The position numbers were made by a program, and so were the translations under genes. Below, piece after piece: positions 5,318-13,124 of a DNA stretch of 15,131 nt (position 1 is the first letter of the stretch; each line of letters starts with the position of its first letter). Location: NCBI GenBank assembly GCA_038231495.1, contig JBBRLG010000109.1, positions 1 to 15,131 of the forward strand. The letters run 5' to 3'. Origin of the DNA: JBBRLG01 sp038231495. GTDB lineage: Bacteria > Planctomycetota > Planctomycetia > Gemmatales > Gemmataceae. The notes below the pieces were generated by a model, which saw nothing but the letters and a program-made list of their open reading frames with translations, had not been told where the DNA came from and ran no database searches.

Positions 5318-6348
5318 GCTGTTCCCGCCAACATGCCACAACCGCCGTCAATGTCCTGGCCGCCGCTGTAACGCCGGGCCACCGGCATTCCCAGTTCCAC
5401 CGTCAGCGCGTCGCGGAAGCGGTTGCGCTCCTCGTCCGACGGCGGCGTGAATTGGCCCGTCGCGTCGTTCACGTCGATCAAATCCAGCTTCACCGGCAGC
5501 CCCGCCGTCAACGCCGCCAACTGCTTCGCGTCCTCGGGACGCGTGTTGATGCCCGCCATCAGCGTCCAGGCCAACATGATCCGTGTGCCGGTCGCCTCGT
5601 GGTGTTCGCGCACCGCCGTCATCAACTCGCTCAGCGGATGGATATTCTCAATCGGCAGCAACGTCCGACGTTGTTCGGGGTCCGCCGATGTCAGCGACAC
5701 GACCAGGCGGTAAGGCTGTCGTTCCGCGGTAAATCGGCGGATCATCGGTACCACGCCCACGGTGGAAATCGTGATCGCCGAGGCCGCGATGGCCAGGCCG
5801 CACGGCTCCGACAAAATCGCGGCGGCGCGCATCACCCGCTCGTAGTTCAAGAACGGTTCGCCCATGCCCATGAAGACCACGCCGCGCACCGGCTGCTCCG
5901 AGTCCGCCCGCACCTGCATCACCTGATCGACGATCTCCCACGCGGCCAGGTTGCGTTTGAAGCCCATGCGGCCCGTCGCGCAGAAGACGCAGCCCAGGGC
6001 GCAGCCGACTTGCGAGCTGACGCACACGACGTACTTGGGGTCGTCGGCCCGGTGCAGGAGCGGAATGCGCACCGTCTCGAACGGCTCCGGCCCGTCGGGA
6101 CCGCGGAAGAGGTACTTGGCGAAGCCGTCGCGCGGCGAGACGCGTTTTTCGAGGAGGGTCAAGCGGGGAATATGGGTGTGTTGGCGGACGCGCTCCAACA
6201 CGGCGGGCGAAACTTCGGGCAGATCGGCCGGCACCTCCGGCAAGCCGCGCTGCACGACGGCCGCCTGCAAGCGCCGCGCCAGCCGCTCGGTAACGCCATG
6301 AGCGGCCAGGCGTTCGTACAACCCGGCGGCGGTGTGGTCCTTGAACAT
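5269..6348 (-). CDS. rlmN: 23S rRNA/tRNA adenine C2-methyltransferase, RlmN family radical SAM enzyme
   Basis: The 359-residue enzyme has the 4Fe-4S motif CX3CX2C (C116, C120, C123) within SSQVGCALGCVFCATG. The two methyl-transfer cysteines (C109; C337 in GGCGMLAG), GVVFMGMGEPFLN (156-168) and the DIDGGCG end are present. The family methylates A2503 of 23S rRNA and A37 of some tRNAs. The NP-containing strand usual in RlmN reads LIDVND here, so this is a divergent branch. The ATG at 6348 is chosen because GGAAG lies 9 nt upstream; the longer frame would begin inside a palindrome. The last 16 residues (344-359) and the TGA are encoded by the 5250-5317 repeat and are not part of the normal fold. 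It lies 54 bp behind carA and is probably cotranscribed with it. Confidence 0.88.
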   Translation of the reverse strand: MFKDHTAAGLYERLAAHGVTERLARRLQAAVVQRGLPEVPADLPEVSPAVLERVRQHTHIPRLTLLEKRVSPRDGFAKYLFRGPDGPEPFETVRIPLLHRADDPKYVVCVSSQVGCALGCVFCATGRMGFKRNLAAWEIVDQVMQVRADSEQPVRGVVFMGMGEPFLNYERVMRAAAILSEPCGLAIAASAITISTVGVVPMIRRFTAERQPYRLVVSLTSADPEQRRTLLPIENIHPLSELMTAVREHHEATGTRIMLAWTLMAGINTRPEDAKQLAALTAGLPVKLDLIDVNDATGQFTPPSDEERNRFRDALTVELGMPVARRYSGGQDIDGGCGMLAGTAFADPRPSGSGGRTTP

Positions 6349-6361
6349 GTGGGGTTCTTCC

Positions 6362-6395
6362 GCCGCTTGCGGCTGAGCGCTCAGCCGCAAGCGGC
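6362..6395. repeat. 34-bp perfect palindrome, GCCGCTTGCGGC family (copy 2)
   Basis: Two 17-bp arms meet with no loop and begin with GCCGCTTGCGGC. It fills most of the 54-bp gap between carA and rlmN, and its edge is 13 bp from the rlmN start. In RNA it could attenuate read-through from carA or protect the upstream message. Confidence 0.85.
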
Positions 6396-6402
6396 AAATC
6401 CG

Positions 6403-7515
6403 TTAGCCCATCAAATTGCGGAACTGCTCGAACAAATACCCGCTGTCGTGCGGCCCCGCCGACGCCTCCGGGTGGTATTGCACACTAAAGATCGGATAAC
6501 GCCGGTGCTTCATCCCTTCCAGCGTCTGGTCGTTCAGGTTGACGTGCGTCGTTTCCAGGTCGCGCGGCAGCTTGGCCAGGTCCACCGCGAAGCCGTGGTT
6601 CTGCGTCGTGATCTCGACCTTGTTTGTCACTTGATTCAGCACCGGCTGGTTGGCACCGCGGTGGCCGAATTTCAGCTTGAACGTCTGGCCGCCGAGCGCC
6701 AGACCCAAAAGCTGATGGCCCAGGCAGATGCCGAACATCGGCTTCTTGCCCACCAGGTCGCGGATCGTTTCGATGGCGTACGACAGCGGCGCCGGGTCGC
6801 CGGGGCCGTTCGACAAAAAAATGCCGTCGGGCTTGAGCGCCAGCACGTCGGCGGCGCGGGCCGTGCCGGGTACGACCGTCACCTTGCAGCCCACTTGCAC
6901 CAGGCAGCGCGGGATGTTGTGCTTCATGCCGTAATCCAGCGCGACGACGTGATGCGACGGCTTGCGTGCCGGCAAATAGGTCACAAACGGGTTGGTAAAG
7001 CCATCCGACCAAGTGGACGATTTTTGCGGAATGACTTCGCGCACCAGGTCGCGGCCGACGATGCCGGGGCTGGTGCGGGCCTTGCGGACGAGGGCGGCGT
7101 TGTCGAGGTGTGTGGTGGATAGGACGCCCGTCATCGCACCGCGGACGCGCAGCCGGCGCACCAGGGCGCGGGTATCGATGCCCTCGATGCCAATGACGCC
7201 GGCATCGCGCAAGTAATCGTCGAGACTGCCCTGCGACCGGAAATTGCTCGGAATGCGCGTCAATTCGCGAACGACAAAGCCCTCGACCTGGACGTGGGCC
7301 GACTCCTGGTCGTCGCGGTTGACGCCGTAATTGCCGATCATGGGATAGGTCATGGCGACGATCTGCCCCTTGTAGGACGGATCGGTCAACACTTCCTGAT
7401 AGCCGGTCATGCTGGTGTTGAACACGACTTCGCCGCAGCGCTCGCCGGCCGCGCCGAACGCGCGGCCGGTGTAGACCGTGCCGTCTTCCAGAGCTAGTTT
7501 CGCCGCCGCCGTCAT
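6403..7515 (-). CDS. carA: Carbamoyl-phosphate synthase small (glutaminase) subunit
   Basis: The 370-residue CarA hydrolyses glutamine and passes ammonia to CarB for carbamoyl phosphate, used in arginine and pyrimidine synthesis. The N-terminal CPSase small-subunit domain covers about 1-140 (LALEDGTVYTGRAFG; VVFNTSMTGYQEVLTDPSY at 30-48). The class I glutamine amidotransferase domain covers about 188-370, with nucleophile Cys264 in FGICLGHQ and His348/Glu350 in QYHPEA. FLSNGPGDP (233-241) is also typical. Length matches the family. The ATG at 7515 fits the conserved N-terminus; an upstream in-frame ATG would add 20 unrelated residues. The Shine-Dalgarno sequence is weak. A promoter-like TATAAC lies 39 nt upstream at the edge of a 98-bp repeat. 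carB is not in the window. Confidence 0.95.
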   Translation of the reverse strand: MTAAAKLALEDGTVYTGRAFGAAGERCGEVVFNTSMTGYQEVLTDPSYKGQIVAMTYPMIGNYGVNRDDQESAHVQVEGFVVRELTRIPSNFRSQGSLDDYLRDAGVIGIEGIDTRALVRRLRVRGAMTGVLSTTHLDNAALVRKARTSPGIVGRDLVREVIPQKSSTWSDGFTNPFVTYLPARKPSHHVVALDYGMKHNIPRCLVQVGCKVTVVPGTARAADVLALKPDGIFLSNGPGDPAPLSYAIETIRDLVGKKPMFGICLGHQLLGLALGGQTFKLKFGHRGANQPVLNQVTNKVEITTQNHGFAVDLAKLPRDLETTHVNLNDQTLEGMKHRRYPIFSVQYHPEASAGPHDSGYLFEQFRNLMG

Positions 7516-7553
7516 TGCGAGTGGTCCCGTGAGGTTCAAACAGCCTTCCGGGA

Positions 7554-7651
7554 TGTTATACTCACCGCGGGGCAACTTGACACAAGCCCGAAGCGCCAGC
7601 GAGGGATGGTCCCTCGCTGGCGCTTCGGGCTTGTGTCATTCCAGGCCGCGG
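7554..7651 (-). repeat. 98-bp palindromic element (TGACACAAGCC family, copy 1) upstream of carA
   Basis: The core is a perfect inverted repeat with 28-bp arms (7578-7605, 7611-7638) and loop ATGGT. Read on the minus strand, homology to the copy at 14616-14713 continues past the palindrome on both sides. It starts at CCGCGGCCTGGAA and ends in TTGCCCCGCG, then TGAGTATAACA. Both copies are exactly 98 bp by my count and both sit upstream of a gene in the same relative orientation. Confidence 0.8.
7555..7582 (-). promoter_or_regulatory. Possible carA promoter at the end of the 98-bp element
   Basis: On the minus strand TATAAC (7555-7560) is a good -10. The nearest -35-like hexamer, TTGTGT, lies 19 bp upstream inside the palindrome arm, longer than the usual 17. 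The block TTGYCCCGCGKTGAG before the -10 is shared with the sulfatase upstream region, which is the main reason to report it. Confidence 0.4.
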
Positions 7652-7666
7652 CGGCATTCAAACGCT

Positions 7667-9718
7667 CTAACGGGTTCGATCGGGTACTTGCGGCTTCGGC
7701 GGCGCGGCCATGCCCGGAATCTTGTGCCGACCTTGGACCAGTTGCCGTACGTCGTCGGTGATGAGCGGCTGGCCCTCTTTGTCGTTGATGTCGAACGGCC
7801 CCGTCGTCAGAATCCAGTCGGTGAACACGTCGGCGGAAGTCTTGGGCAACAACGGCACGAACGGCTGGATGCGCGTCAGGCGCAACTTGAGTTGTTCGTT
7901 CACCAGTTCGAGGTACTTCAACTCGACCTCGTACGTTTCCTCCTGAACGAAGTCGTCGCGGCGGAAGTCCTTGTGGCCGTCGGCCAGCAGCACCTTGTCC
8001 CGCCAAATCCGGATCGCCCCCAGACGCCCCTCTTCGGTTTTGTCCTCGGGGTCGCCCTCGTAAATCTTGACGGCGTCGCCCAGGTCGGCGGTCAGTCGGC
8101 GGGCCTCGGCGCGATTGAACAGCTTGCGTGCCATCACGGTTGTCGGCTCGGCCTCGACGCGCGCCCGGTGGTAGTGGTGCGCGAAGTTGGTCATGAGGAG
8201 GTTCGACTTGAAGTTCACCATGACGTGGTACGCTTCGTACTGCTCCCCCACTTCGGCCGACGCGTCCGGCCCCGGCGGCATCACGTTGGCACCCAGGTTG
8301 GCGTTTTGACTCCGAGCGTACGCCGCGGCCAGACGACCCGTGCGGTCTTCCGCCTCGGCGTTGGGGAACAGCAGGTGGTTGCTGTGGCCGTGAATCTCCC
8401 ACATGCTGCGGGCTTTCTCCCAGGCGGTGCGCGACACTTCAATCGGATTGGCGCCGATCACCACCTTCTTGTCGCCGAACCAGTTGGGAACCTCCCAGCC
8501 GTCCTCGTCGAACCAGCCTTCCGCCTGCATGCGCTCGGCGGAGAAGCTCTGGGCACGGGCCGGGTAGTGCCGGAAGATGATCGCGGCCATTTGCTTGGGC
8601 TTGCGTTGGCGAACGCGGTTCTGCGGGTCTTTGGTCTCGCCGGAAATCTTGTCGTCGGGCGGCGGCACCGGCTCCATCGCATAGCCGTACCAGGCACGAC
8701 CGACCAGGTAGGCGTCCTCGTGGTCCTTCAGCGGCACGTTGTCTTTGGAGTTCAAATCGCCCTGCTCGAACGGCACCTCTTGCCAACGTAACAGGTCCGT
8801 CCCGGGTGGCAAGGTCGGTCGCGGCGACCCCGGCCCGCCGACGGGCGGCGGCAACAGGGGAAAACGGTCGTAGGCGGCACGCAACTTCGGTTCCTTCTTC
8901 GTCCACGCGCCGAGCGGTTCAGGCGGCATGTCCTGGAAGACGGACGGCACGCGGCGGTTGTCGGCCAGGAACTGCACCACGGCCTCCGGCGTCGCGCATT
9001 TGAACTGCTGCTGGTCCTCCCGCTTGGTTTCGCGCGGGATGCCCATTTGCAGGCGGCGCACCAGCTGCGGGTGGTCCTTGCAGAACTGCTCGAACTCAAC
9101 CAGGTCGATCGAGCGCGCGCCCTGTGCATCGACCGCCCAGAAGCGGTTGGGGTCGCGGTCGTTGGGCGAGATGTTGCCCAATTGCAACAGGCTGCGGAAG
9201 ACGTTGGTTTCGTCGCTCTGGTGAACCTTGTGCTGGGTGTAAAAGCCGACCCAATAGCGCATGTCGGGGTTGTCGCTATTCTGGCGCTCGCCCTCGGCCA
9301 GCAGCTCGATGCCGCGCGTGACGTAGAAGTACTTGTCGTTGACGCGGTCGCACTCGGCGGAAACGTTGTAGGCGAGGTTCCAACTCTGGAACAGCCACGG
9401 CGTCATGAAGTGCGGTTGCAGCTTGGTGAGGTTGCCGACGTAGACTTCCAGCTCGTTCCACTCGTGTTTCTTTTGCTTGTCGATGGCGGTCATCCACAAC
9501 ATACAGGTGAACACGCCACGCGTCCCGGTGAGGCTGAGGCGCAGGGCGGAGGCGTTCAGCTGCACCTCGCCCGTGTTCTGTTCGAGCGCGGCCATGGCGT
9601 GGGCCTGGGGCTCCAGCGAATAGCGCCGCAGCGCCCACGCCCCGGTGAACAGCGCGATGATGACGCCGAGGTAAATGAGCTTGCGCGTTCGCGACTGTTG
9701 TTGAAAGGGACTCGCCAT
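7667..9718 (-). CDS. Large membrane-anchored protein of unknown function, partner of the ABC exporter
   Basis: The 683-residue protein has a short basic N-terminus, one membrane segment (about 13-30, LIYLGVIIALFTGAWAL) and a long soluble remainder, probably periplasmic. Residues about 85-165 look like TPR-type helices (NLTKLQPHFMTPWLFQSWNLAY, then an AEGERQNSDNPDMRYWVG stretch), suggesting protein binding. The middle (about 260-360) is rich in Pro and charged residues. The last part (about 520-660) is helical, with a conserved-looking EVELKYLELVNEQLKLRL. I see no catalytic motif and recognise no named family. GGAG lies 7 nt before the ATG. It is the third gene after the ABC ATPase and permease, separated from the permease by a heptamer-repeat cruciform, so it is likely part of the same complex or process. 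It ends in a short Pro-rich tail. Confidence 0.8.
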   Translation of the reverse strand: MASPFQQQSRTRKLIYLGVIIALFTGAWALRRYSLEPQAHAMAALEQNTGEVQLNASALRLSLTGTRGVFTCMLWMTAIDKQKKHEWNELEVYVGNLTKLQPHFMTPWLFQSWNLAYNVSAECDRVNDKYFYVTRGIELLAEGERQNSDNPDMRYWVGFYTQHKVHQSDETNVFRSLLQLGNISPNDRDPNRFWAVDAQGARSIDLVEFEQFCKDHPQLVRRLQMGIPRETKREDQQQFKCATPEAVVQFLADNRRVPSVFQDMPPEPLGAWTKKEPKLRAAYDRFPLLPPPVGGPGSPRPTLPPGTDLLRWQEVPFEQGDLNSKDNVPLKDHEDAYLVGRAWYGYAMEPVPPPDDKISGETKDPQNRVRQRKPKQMAAIIFRHYPARAQSFSAERMQAEGWFDEDGWEVPNWFGDKKVVIGANPIEVSRTAWEKARSMWEIHGHSNHLLFPNAEAEDRTGRLAAAYARSQNANLGANVMPPGPDASAEVGEQYEAYHVMVNFKSNLLMTNFAHHYHRARVEAEPTTVMARKLFNRAEARRLTADLGDAVKIYEGDPEDKTEEGRLGAIRIWRDKVLLADGHKDFRRDDFVQEETYEVELKYLELVNEQLKLRLTRIQPFVPLLPKTSADVFTDWILTTGPFDINDKEGQPLITDDVRQLVQGRHKIPGMAAPPKPQVPDRTR

Positions 9719-9740
9719 TGCAAATCTCCGGTGTCAGCCA

Positions 9741-9849
9741 GATCGGGTGTCGGGTGTCGGGGGTCGGAAATACGGGGAATCAAAATAGCTGTTAGCTGTC
9801 AACTGTTAGCTGTCAGCCAATTCCGACACCCGACCCCCGACACCCGATC
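9741..9849. repeat. Heptamer-repeat cruciform element (copy A) in the ABC operon
   Basis: The 29-bp arms at 9741-9769 and 9821-9849 are complementary with two mismatches and are built of GGTGTCG heptamers. The interior carries AGCTGTT, AGCTGTC, AACTGTT, AGCTGTC units (about 9787-9814). It ends exactly against the stop codon of the permease gene. Homologous to 11826-11903, in opposite orientation. Confidence 0.85.
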
Positions 9850-11793
9850 TTACGTGGCCGACGCCACTTCTTTCCACTTCATCAAATAGTACGCCAACAC
9901 GATCCAGGGCAGCACATAGCCCGCCATCAGCAGGAAGTTAATCAGGAGCTGACTCTCCGGGATGTTGAACCCCTCCTGCACGAACCGGGTGAAGTCGAAC
10001 CGCTCCACGTCGGGAAACAGGTCCAGGACGCGGCGCATGCCGAAACGAACCACTTCGTCGGTCCAGAAGATCGCCGCCGTCGTCGTGTCCTGGGCAATCT
10101 CCTGGTTGGGCAGCTTGCGGTTGAAGAGCGTGAATGCCGACTGGAACGGCCCGCCGCCGTAGTTCTGGCCGAACGCCACCTCCTGCATAAAGTTCAAAAT
10201 GATGCCGCCGAAGTAAAGCACCAGCCCGACCAGGAGCGTGATGACACCGCTAAGGTAGGTGCTCAGCGATACCGACACGCCGATTACCAGGATCAATTTC
10301 AGCCACAAATCGACCGCCTGCGCCTTGAAGAAATTGTAGGCGAACCAGAGCTTGTCGTTGCCGGCGTTGGGGTCGTCCTGCCGCAGCCAGAAGTCGTGCT
10401 TGGCCATGCCGACGTACTGGGTTTGACTGAGACACTGGACGCGCACTTCCAGCGGTTCCAGCGGCTGCTTCTTTACAGTGGCTTCGGTTTTGCGCTGGTC
10501 GTCCGGCCCCAGGGCGACGTTCTTGAACAGACCCGTCGGCAGGTCCAGGGCGTAGGTGTGCCCCGACGACACCGCCGTGGCCGGGACCTCGTAGTAGCCG
10601 TACTTCTCGCTCAACTCGTTGAGGATGTCCGCGTCCGAAGCGCGGTCCTTTTGGCCGCGGCGTTCCGCCAGTTCCTTCTGATACAGTTCCTTGTTGCCGG
10701 TATGGAAGTGCCAGGTGCGGAAGTCGAAGCCGACGGAGATGCCCCTCGCCTCGAACCCCTTGGTGCTGCGGAAGATGTCGAAAGTGTACTCGCAGCGGAC
10801 GGTTTTGCGGTTGGCGAAGCCGGACGGCATCGAGTTGAACTGCCAAACGGCCGTGTGCGGCTCCTGGCCGCGCACGGGCCCGGAGATGTACGACCGATAA
10901 CTCCACTCCTTGCCGACGTTGATGCCTACATTGTCTTTCCCCGTGTTTTCAAAGCGGAGGTCGCCCCAGATCGGGTCGCGGGCTTTCAAGCTCTCGGCGG
11001 CGGCATCCGGGTCGATCTCCCACACCAGGTACACCAGGCTGATGCCAGTCATGGTGAACAAGATGAGGCTCATGAGGGCCACGTAGCCGAGGAAGCGGCC
11101 CAGGACGATCTCGAAGCGTTCGACCGGCTTCGTCAAAATCGTGTGGATGGTTTGCTGCTTGATGTCGTTGGGGATGCTGAACGACGCCAGGATGAAGGCG
11201 GAGAACAGCAGCAACGGCGACATCACCCAGTCGACGAGTTTGATGTAGGTCCGCACCTGGTCTTCGGGCTTGGACGGCATGAACCAGCTGGCGAACAGGA
11301 AAATGACGATGAGGATCGAAAACACCCACAACACGCGCCGGCGGATGGCTTCCTTAAAGCTAAGGCGCGCCAGTGCCCCAATGCGGCGGAAGCTCAGCAA
11401 CCCCAGGCCGCGGACGATGGGCAGCAAGACGGCGTAGAGCGCGCACGCGCCGCCGACGATGCCGATCACGTCGTGCCAGTGGATGCCCTTGCGCGGGACG
11501 AGTATGCCTTCTATAAATTCCGGCGCGGGCGGCGGCGCGACGAGCAGCGAGAAATAGTAAACCACGAAACAGACGATGGCGACGACCGAGGTGATGACGA
11601 AGGAGGTAACGACCCACGACGGGACGGCCTTCAGCTCCTTCTTGACGCGGATGAGGTCGAGGAAGTACAGGATGTACCAGACGATCAGCCCGTAGGTCGC
11701 GTAGCCGCCGGCGGCCTCGATCCAGTACAGAAAGCCCGGCGCCAGGTCCTTGAAGCCGAACAGTTCCCGTTCAATGGGAAGCGTCGCGAACAT
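9850..11793 (-). CDS. ABC-2 type transporter permease with a large soluble insertion
   Basis: The 647-residue membrane protein has about nine membrane segments: near 33-49, 60-86, 107-133, 154-172, 190-208, 234-258, 497-515, 516-535 and 616-638. The segment SIPNDIKQQTIHTILTKPV (205-223) followed by VLGRFLGYVALMSL is typical of ABC-2 permeases of the NosY/Nat type. Between segments six and seven lies a soluble region of about 235 residues (260-495), much larger than in ordinary family members, with a beta-rich middle and a helical KELYQKELAERRGQKDRASDADIL stretch spanning about 368-391. Exported substrates of such systems are not predictable from the permease. AGGAAC lies 9 nt before the ATG at 11793; an in-frame ATG 16 codons upstream would start within a repeat. 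It is the second gene of the operon, after the ATPase. Confidence 0.87.
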   Translation of the reverse strand: MFATLPIERELFGFKDLAPGFLYWIEAAGGYATYGLIVWYILYFLDLIRVKKELKAVPSWVVTSFVITSVVAIVCFVVYYFSLLVAPPPAPEFIEGILVPRKGIHWHDVIGIVGGACALYAVLLPIVRGLGLLSFRRIGALARLSFKEAIRRRVLWVFSILIVIFLFASWFMPSKPEDQVRTYIKLVDWVMSPLLLFSAFILASFSIPNDIKQQTIHTILTKPVERFEIVLGRFLGYVALMSLILFTMTGISLVYLVWEIDPDAAAESLKARDPIWGDLRFENTGKDNVGINVGKEWSYRSYISGPVRGQEPHTAVWQFNSMPSGFANRKTVRCEYTFDIFRSTKGFEARGISVGFDFRTWHFHTGNKELYQKELAERRGQKDRASDADILNELSEKYGYYEVPATAVSSGHTYALDLPTGLFKNVALGPDDQRKTEATVKKQPLEPLEVRVQCLSQTQYVGMAKHDFWLRQDDPNAGNDKLWFAYNFFKAQAVDLWLKLILVIGVSVSLSTYLSGVITLLVGLVLYFGGIILNFMQEVAFGQNYGGGPFQSAFTLFNRKLPNQEIAQDTTTAAIFWTDEVVRFGMRRVLDLFPDVERFDFTRFVQEGFNIPESQLLINFLLMAGYVLPWIVLAYYLMKWKEVASAT

Positions 11794-11825
11794 TCGTTGT
11801 GTTCCTATTCTTTCCGAATCGGAGG

Positions 11826-11903
11826 GATCGGGCGTCGGCATTGGCTGAGAGCTAATAGCTGACAGCTAATAGCTATTTTGATTCCCTCTTCCGATACCCG
11901 ATC
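11826..11903. repeat. Heptamer-repeat cruciform element (copy B) in the ABC operon
   Basis: The ends GATCGGGCGTCGG (11826-11838) and CCGATACCCGATC (11891-11903) are complementary with two mismatches. On the minus strand the interior reads GGAATCAAAATAGCT, then AGCTNNN heptamers, then TCAGCCAAT, matching copy A on the plus strand almost word for word. It fills the 121-bp spacer between the ATPase and permease genes. Confidence 0.82.
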
Positions 11904-11914
11904 CTCCCGCCGCG

Positions 11915-12871
11915 TTACCGTTTTTCCTTGATCCGCGTCGGATCCCCACCATCCGGCGGTGGCGTCGTTTTACGCGGCAGCTCCTGTCCGGGCTGGAAGC
12001 GGCGGCCGGGGTGCGCCTTGCTCTCCTCGACGATGTGCAGGAAGTAATCTTCGAGCGTCGTCGTCGGGTGGCCAATGGTGTCGAGCTTGCCGCCGTGCTT
12101 GTGCAACACCGCTTCGAGGTCGGCACGCAACTCCGGCGTCAACTGGACGTCGTGCGCCCGCATTTCCACGCGGTTAATGTCCTGCAACAGCGTCTTGACC
12201 TCGCCGAACGCCTGCAATTCACCCTCGCTGAGGATCGCGATGCGGTCGCAGACGTCCTGCACGTCTTCCAGGCGGTGGCTGCACATGATGACCGTCTTGC
12301 CCTGCTTGCGCAGGTCGGCGATGAGGTCTTTCATCCAGCGCGCGCCGAGCGGGTCGAGGCCGGAGGTCGGCTCGTCGAGGATGACCAGGTCCGGGTCGTT
12401 GATGAGCGCCTGGGCCAGGCCGATGCGCTGGCGCATGCCCTTGGAGTATTCGCGCAGGTTGCGTTTGCGGTCCGCCTTGAGGCCGACTTTCTCGATGAGT
12501 TCCTGGGCGCGGCGGTCGCGCTGCCGCGGGTCGAGGTTGAACAGCCGGCCGTAAAAATCGAGCGTCTCCTCGGCGTTGAGGAAGCGGTAGAGGTACGATT
12601 CTTCGGGCAGGTAGCCGATCTTTTCGTTCTTGCGCACGTCGGCGGCGGGTTGGCCGAAGACGAAAGCCTCGCCATCGGTGGGGAAGAGCAGGCCAAGGAG
12701 CAGCTTGATGGTGGTGGTTTTGCCGGAACCGTTGGGTCCGAGGAGGCCGAAGATTTCGCCCCGGTGGATTTCGATATTAAGAGCGCGGAGCGCGACTTTC
12801 TTCTGGCGGCCCCAGAAGTCTCGATAGACTTTGGTAAGCTTCCGGGTTTCGACAATGACGTTCGGGTCCAT
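11915..12871 (-). CDS. ABC transporter ATP-binding protein
   Basis: The 318-residue ATPase has all the usual motifs: Walker A GPNGSGKT (45-52), signature YSKGMRQRIGLAQAL (142-156), Walker B LVILDEPTSGLDP (162-174) and the switch His199 in CSHRLEDV. The first ~225 residues are the nucleotide-binding domain. The last ~90 form a C-terminal extension with a DYFLHIVEE segment seen in exporters of the CcmA/NatA/DrrA type, then a Pro/Lys-rich tail. It powers the permease encoded next. The ATG at 12871 is chosen because GAGGTG lies about 6 nt upstream; a GTG five codons earlier would destroy this spacing. First gene of the operon; the 253-bp gap to the divergent DcuC gene should hold its promoter, which I cannot pinpoint. 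Confidence 0.93.
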   Translation of the reverse strand: MDPNVIVETRKLTKVYRDFWGRQKKVALRALNIEIHRGEIFGLLGPNGSGKTTTIKLLLGLLFPTDGEAFVFGQPAADVRKNEKIGYLPEESYLYRFLNAEETLDFYGRLFNLDPRQRDRRAQELIEKVGLKADRKRNLREYSKGMRQRIGLAQALINDPDLVILDEPTSGLDPLGARWMKDLIADLRKQGKTVIMCSHRLEDVQDVCDRIAILSEGELQAFGEVKTLLQDINRVEMRAHDVQLTPELRADLEAVLHKHGGKLDTIGHPTTTLEDYFLHIVEESKAHPGRRFQPGQELPRKTTPPPDGGDPTRIKEKR

Positions 12872-13073
12872 GTGGCCACCTCGCACAACGGCAAACGACC
12901 GCGAGCCTGCTGGAACCTATTACGCAACCGATCCGGCGGGCGTTCGGCGAAAGGGGAAAAAAGCATCGCCTGCACCGGTGCGGCCGACTGTCGCCGGGCG
13001 CGAAAGCCTGTTAGTTTGAGCATTGACCATCGTAGGAAGCGCCGCCGGCTTGTGCAAGGCGGCCGGTGCGATT

Positions 13074-13107
13074 GCCGCTTGCGGCTAAGCGCTTCGCCGC
13101 AAGCGGC
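13074..13107. repeat. 34-bp near-perfect palindrome, GCCGCTTGCGGC family (copy 3)
   Basis: The arms are GCCGCTTGCGGC (13074-13085) and GCCGCAAGCGGC (13096-13107), with AAGC/GCTT pairing in the centre and one mismatch. It has the same length as copy 2. It lies 5-10 bp before the Shine-Dalgarno sequence of the DcuC gene, in a divergent spacer, so here it cannot serve as a gene-end terminator and may sit in the 5' leader. Confidence 0.8.
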
Positions 13108-13124
13108 GTCCGGAGGAGGGTCGA

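Noticed and set aside
6349..6390. Upstream in-frame ATG for rlmN at 6390
   Set aside because: It lies inside the 6362-6395 palindrome and has no ribosome binding site, while the ATG at 6348 has GGAAG at good spacing.
5452..7122. 556-codon + strand frame opposite rlmN and carA
   Set aside because: Both genes on the minus strand have complete catalytic motifs; the + frame is a typical GC-rich antisense shadow with a His/Arg/Gln-rich composition.
10396..11862. 488-codon + strand frame opposite the ABC permease
   Set aside because: The permease has coherent membrane segments and a good ribosome binding site; the + frame is charged low-complexity antisense.
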